Below, piece after piece: positions 58,701 through 64,000 of a stretch of DNA of 64,000 bases (its first letter is position 1; the number at the start of each line of letters is the position of its first letter). Both the position numbers and the translations under genes were made by a program. The DNA comes from Siphonodentalium dalli (taxonomy: Eukaryota > Mollusca > Scaphopoda > Gadilida > Siphonodentaliidae), in NCBI GenBank assembly GCA_032622095.1, contig CP136064.1, positions 125,351,605 to 125,415,604 on the forward strand. The letters are read 5' to 3'. Below the pieces are notes generated by a model that had not been told where the DNA came from, searched no databases, and saw nothing but the letters and a program-made list of their open reading frames with translations.

Positions 58701-60144
58701 TGTTTTTGAACACATTTTTTCCATTGATGGGCAATTCTGAAGAAATGTAGGGAGTTACAATTATTCCGCGAAAAAGCGGGCTATCGCTTTAGGTTACACT
58801 GGTGTAAATACTATAGGCAGCTCCCCCTGCGGTTGCGGGAGGAGTATAGAGTTTCACAGTTAAAACACTCTGGGCTGTGATTGGTTGCATGAATTAAATG
58901 TAAACTGTTGACAAAAATTCAAGGAATCATTCTCCCACAAACTTCATTTGCCAAGAGGCCCATTCATTAAAGGTGAAGTCTGTTGTGGCTGTTTAGAAAT
59001 TTTAAGTGTGATTGAAAAAATGACAATATTTTTTTAGTGCGGAACTGACCCTAGTCATGAAAAAACGAAAATTTGAAGTGGATTCCCTGCTAGACGGTGT
59101 TGATTTTTTTATTGGGAAAGTTTCCACAGATGTCAAGCTCACATAATCCGAAGGCAGTTTGAACAGTTTCCATTTGACCTCTGATGCAGATCAACAAACG
59201 TTAACACTGAAGCCTATGGGAAATATTTACACCAGTGTAACCTAAAGGGAAAAAATAGCTTTTTATCATTTTTGATTCCTGGGAGTCACTTTAAAGCTTT
59301 TTAATGCATTTTACAGAGCCTGGTCTTTCAGTCCAATGAATATCTCATGCTTAGTGTGGCTATTCTTGCTGCTGATGTCTTCTTTCACTTACATCAGCCA
59401 AAAAAATAGTAAGATTTTTCATAAAAAATGCCAATTTTTCAAGGTATTTTCAAAAAAATTCAAGGTGGTAATAGTCACATGATAATGCAAATGACCCATA
59501 ACATGAGCATGTCAACGACACATATATCAATTGTTATAAGAACCTAATCTAACAAGTATTTTGGATTTTATAGCCAGTGATATACAGATATATATCATAA
59601 AAGTGTGTCATTTCCACTGGTGGGTATGGTCATTTGAAGGTTAATAGCACTAAAACTTGGACACATTTAAGAAAATGCTTCAGCAATTCAAAGAGAGCAT
59701 ATCTTTATTCAACTAATTCAATATACACCCACATCCAGTTATCTTGGATCACCCTTGCAGACCTGAAAATGTCATATTTTATTCTTCAATGTGCTGATAA
59801 AGTCATGCGCTTGATGCTCAGCTGATCAGATCTGGACTCAATGACCTCACATCACCAGAAGTTCTCTCATGGAAAGAATATTGTACAGTCTTCCATAGCT
59901 GATCCAAGTTTGCAACACCAGACCCCTAAAACTGAGTGAAAATGGGGCCTGAACATGACTGGTGGTGGAAAATTGTGCCTTTTTGATGAATAATTTGTTA
60001 AAGGGGGTGGGGTTAAATTGTGTGTGATAAATAAAGAACCATAGGGGTGATATTGTTTTTGAACACATTTTTTCCATTGATGGGCAATTCTGAAGAAATG
60101 TAGGGAGTTACAATTATTCCGCGAAAAAGCGGGCTATCGCTTTA

Positions 60145-61044
60145 AAGGGAAAAAATAGCTTTTTATCATTTTTGATTCCTGGGAGTCACTTTAAAGCTTT
60201 TTAATGCATTTTACAGAGCCTGGTCTTTCAGTCCAATGAATATCTCATGCTTAGTGTGGCTATTCTTGCTGCTGATGTCTTCTTTCACTTACATCAGCCA
60301 AAAAAATAGTAAGATTTTTCATAAAAAATGCCAATTTTTCAAGGTATTTTCAAAAAAATTCAAGGTGGTAATAGTCACATGATAATGCAAATGACCCATA
60401 ACATGAGCATGTCAACGACACATATATCAATTGTTATAAGAACCTAATCTAACAAGTATTTTGGATTTTATAGCCAGTGATATACAGATATATATCATAA
60501 AAGTGTGTCATTTCCACTGGTGGGTATGGTCATTTGAAGGTTAATAGCACTAAAACTTGGACACATTTAAGAAAATGCTTCAGCAATTCAAAGAGAGCAT
60601 ATCTTTATTCAACTAATTCAATATACACCCACATCCAGTTATCTTGGATCACCCTTGCAGACCTGAAAATGTCATATTTTATTCTTCAATGTGCTGATAA
60701 AGTCATGCGCTTGATGCTCAGCTGATCAGATCTGGACTCAATGACCTCACATCACCAGAAGTTCTCTCATGGAAAGAATATTGTACAGTCTTCCATAGCT
60801 GATCCAAGTTTGCAACACCAGACCCCTAAAACTGAGTGAAAATGGGGCCTGAACATGACTGGTGGTGGAAAATTGTGCCTTTTTGATGAATAATTTGTTA
60901 AAGGGGGTGGGGTTAAATTGTGTGTGATAAATAAAGAACCATAGGGGTGATATTGTTTTTGAACACATTTTTTCCATTGATGGGCAATTCTGAAGAAATG
61001 TAGGGAGTTACAATTATTCCGCGAAAAAGCGGGCTATCGCTTTA
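60145..61044. repeat. array unit lacking the MITE (empty site)
   Basis: The junction reads GCTTTAAAGGG where other units read GCTTTA, the MITE, then TAAAGGG. The difference is 453 bp, the 451-bp MITE plus one TA, so the empty TA is at 60143-60144. The remaining 900 bp match the backbone of neighbouring units and carry the CAAAGAGAG variant. Confidence 0.93.
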
Positions 61045-64000
61045 GGTTACACTGGTGTAAATACTATAGGCAGCTCCCCCTGCGGTTGCGGGAGGAGTAT
61101 AGAGTTTCACAGTTAAAACACTCTGGGCTGTGATTGGTTGCATGAATTAAATGTAAACTGTTGACAAAAATTCAAGGAATCATTCTCCCACAAACTTCAT
61201 TTGCCAAGAGGCCCATTCATTAAAGGTGAAGTCTGTTGTGGCTGTTTAGAAATTTTAAGTGTGATTGAAAAAATGACAATATTTTTTTAGTGCGGAACTG
61301 ACCCTAGTCATGAAAAAACGAAAATTTGAAGTGGATTCCCTGCTAGACGGTGTTGATTTTTTTATTGGGAAAGTTTCCACAGATGTCAAGCTCACATAAT
61401 CCGAAGGCAGTTTGAACAGTTTCCATTTGACCTCTGATGCAGATCAACAAACGTTAACACTGAAGCCTATGGGAAATATTTACACCAGTGTAACCTAAAG
61501 GGAAAAAATAGCTTTTTATCATTTTTGATTCCTGGGAGTCACTTTAAAGCTTTTTAATGCATTTTACAGAGCCTGGTCTTTCAGTCCAATGAATATCTCA
61601 TGCTTAGTGTGGCTATTCTTGCTGCTGATGTCTTCTTTCACTTACATCAGCCAAAAAAATAGTAAGATTTTTCATAAAAAATGCCAATTTTTCAAGGTAT
61701 TTTCAAAAAAATTCAAGGTGGTAATAGTCACATGATAATGCAAATGACCCATAACATGAGCATGTCAACGACACATATATCAATTGTTATAAGAACCTAA
61801 TCTAACAAGTATTTTGGATTTTATAGCCAGTGATATACAGATATATATCATAAAAGTGTGTCATTTCCACTGGTGGGTATGGTCATTTGAAGGTTAATAG
61901 CACTAAAACTTGGACACATTTAAGAAAATGCTTCAGCAATTCACAGAGAGCATATCTTTATTCAACTAATTCAATATACACCCACATCCAGTTATCTTGG
62001 ATCACCCTTGCAGACCTGAAAATGTCATATTTTATTCTTCAATGTGCTGATAAAGTCATGCGCTTGATGCTCAGCTGATCAGATCTGGACTCAATGACCT
62101 CACATCACCAGAAGTTCTCTCATGGAAAGAATATTGTACAGTCTTCCATAGCTGATCCAAGTTTGCAACACCAGACCCCTAAAACTGAGTGAAAATGGGG
62201 CCTGAACATGACTGGTGGTGGAAAATTGTGCCTTTTTGATGAATAATTTGTTAAAGGGGGTGGGGTTAAATTGTGTGTGATAAATAAAGAACCATAGGGG
62301 TGATATTGTTTTTGAACACATTTTTTCCATTGATGGGCAATTCTGAAGAAATGTAGGGAGTTACAATTATTCCGCGAAAAAGCGGGCTATCGCTTTAGGT
62401 TACACTGGTGTAAATACTATAGGCAGCTCCCCCTGCGGTTGCGGGAGGAGTATAGAGTTTCACAGTTAAAACACTCTGGGCTGTGATTGGTTGCATGAAT
62501 TAAATGTAAACTGTTGACAAAAATTCAAGGAATCATTCTCCCACAAACTTCATTTGCCAAGAGGCCCATTCATTAAAGGTGAAGTCTGTTGTGGCTGTTT
62601 AGAAATTTTAAGTGTGATTGAAAAAATGACAATATTTTTTTAGTGCGGAACTGACCCTAGTCATGAAAAAACGAAAATTTGAAGTGGATTCCCTGCTAGA
62701 CGGTGTTGATTTTTTTATTGGGAAAGTTTCCACAGATGTCAAGCTCACATAATCCGAAGGCAGTTTGAACAGTTTCCATTTGACCTCTGATGCAGATCAA
62801 CAAACGTTAACACTGAAGCCTATGGGAAATATTTACACCAGTGTAACCTAAAGGGAAAAAATAGCTTTTTATCATTTTTGATTCCTGGGAGTCACTTTAA
62901 AGCTTTTTAATGCATTTTACAGAGCCTGGTCTTTCAGTCCAATGAATATCTCATGCTTAGTGTGGCTATTCTTGCTGCTGATGTCTTCTTTCACTTACAT
63001 CAGCCAAAAAAATAGTAAGATTTTTCATAAAAAATGCCAATTTTTCAAGGTATTTTCAAAAAAATTCAAGGTGGTAATAGTCACATGATAATGCAAATGA
63101 CCCATAACATGAGCATGTCAACGACACATATATCAATTGTTATAAGAACCTAATCTAACAAGTATTTTGGATTTTATAGCCAGTGATATACAGATATATA
63201 TCATAAAAGTGTGTCATTTCCACTGGTGGGTATGGTCATTTGAAGGTTAATAGCACTAAAACTTGGACACATTTAAGAAAATGCTTCAGCAATTCACAGA
63301 GAGCATATCTTTATTCAACTAATTCAATATACACCCACATCCAGTTATCTTGGATCACCCTTGCAGACCTGAAAATGTCATATTTTATTCTTCAATGTGC
63401 TGATAAAGTCATGCGCTTGATGCTCAGCTGATCAGATCTGGACTCAATGACCTCACATCACCAGAAGTTCTCTCATGGAAAGAATATTGTACAGTCTTCC
63501 ATAGCTGATCCAAGTTTGCAACACCAGACCCCTAAAACTGAGTGAAAATGGGGCCTGAACATGACTGGTGGTGGAAAATTGTGCCTTTTTGATGAATAAT
63601 TTGTTAAAGGGGGTGGGGTTAAATTGTGTGTGATAAATAAAGAACCATAGGGGTGATATTGTTTTTGAACACATTTTTTCCATTGATGGGCAATTCTGAA
63701 GAAATGTAGGGAGTTACAATTATTCCGCGAAAAAGCGGGCTATCGCTTTAGGTTACACTGGTGTAAATACTATAGGCAGCTCCCCCTGCGGTTGCGGGAG
63801 GAGTATAGAGTTTCACAGTTAAAACACTCTGGGCTGTGATTGGTTGCATGAATTAAATGTAAACTGTTGACAAAAATTCAAGGAATCATTCTCCCACAAA
63901 CTTCATTTGCCAAGAGGCCCATTCATTAAAGGTGAAGTCTGTTGTGGCTGTTTAGAAATTTTAAGTGTGATTGAAAAAATGACAATATTTTTTTAGTGCG

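Larger units (their letters stand above)
49320..64000. repeat. 1353-bp tandem array, twelve units, open at the window edge
   Basis: Units start at 49320, 50673, 52026, 53379, 54733, 56086, 57439, 58792, 60145 (short), 61045, 62398 and 63751 (cut by the window). The period is 1353, except 1354 for the fourth unit (an extra T near 53695) and 900 for the ninth. Each full unit is a 451-bp MITE plus TA and a 900-bp backbone ending CCGCGAAAAAGCGGGCTATC then GCTTTA. I noticed only one recurrent substitution (CAAAGAGAG or CACAGAGAG near unit position 900), so units are nearly identical. The 63- and 76-codon frames repeated in each unit are not supported as genes. Confidence 0.97.

Noticed and set aside
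60145-61044. Precise transposase-mediated excision as the cause of the short unit
   Set aside because: It cannot be excluded, but mariner-type excision normally leaves a footprint. An ancestral empty unit or gene conversion explains a clean TA better.
50162-63683. 63- and 76-codon frames repeated in every 1353-bp unit as a gene family
   Set aside because: They are conserved only because the units are nearly identical. They show no domain, signal peptide or codon-position bias, and both strands are open.
1-64000. tRNA, rRNA or snRNA genes
   Set aside because: I scanned for cloverleaf-like A and B boxes and known rRNA or snRNA phrases and found nothing convincing. A covariance-model scan would settle it.

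Overview
The window is eukaryotic, most likely from an invertebrate animal. It is AT-rich, has spliced GT-AG exons with in-phase junctions, and carries a Polinton/Maverick element with animal-type capsid genes, a Ginger1-type integrase gene, LINE fragments, many TTAA- and TA-flanked MITEs and satellites. I cannot name the species. A marine invertebrate such as a mollusc is a guess from the repeat style only. No bacterial genes, tRNA, rRNA or CRISPR array were recognised.

Layout. 1-2.2 kb: unrecognised, with a 72-bp minisatellite. 2.2-5.2 kb: a composite repeat with 25-bp terminal inverted repeats around a LINE reverse-transcriptase tail, then a possible terminal exon and a second LINE tail. 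6.0-6.9 kb: a TIR element. 8.8-9.7 kb: a 0.9-kb palindrome made of two head-to-head copies of a TTAA-flanked MITE. 13.9-15.3 kb: a 1.4-kb TTAA-flanked element. 15.5-16.0 kb: dense short palindromes and a foldback.

16.2-23.2 kb, minus strand: a decayed Polinton (adintovirus-like) gene block. In reading order it has small conserved ORFs, an rve integrase with chromodomain, a probable penton-type minor capsid, a core-like basic protein, the double-jelly-roll major capsid protein, a conserved 149-residue protein and an adenovirus-type cysteine protease. Penton, core-like, p149 and protease frames are open. The integrase, major capsid and two early ORFs carry nonsense codons or frameshifts. DNA polymerase B and the packaging ATPase are absent.

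23.5-38.8 kb, minus strand: seven exons, most of them not visible as long ORFs, reconstruct a Ginger1-type gene. They encode an H2C2 zinc finger, the integrase core, the GPY motif and the start of a Ulp1-like protease. All six junctions keep phase. The first acidic residue of the integrase triad is Glu instead of Asp, and the Ulp1 catalytic exons are not found. The introns hold piggyBac-like MITEs, a hAT-like element, a 540-bp tandem repeat with an exon-like cassette, and a 123-bp minisatellite.

39.4-49.3 kb: a single copy of the 504-bp TTAA MITE, a dispersed repeat family, and a roughly 195-bp satellite interrupted by foldbacks and minisatellites. 49.3-64.0 kb: a nearly homogeneous 1353-bp tandem array, running off the window. 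Each unit contains a 451-bp TA-flanked MITE, except one unit that carries the precise empty site.

No ordinary host gene is proven here. The organising theme is mobile DNA, with the Polinton and the Ginger1-like gene the only substantial protein-coding systems.
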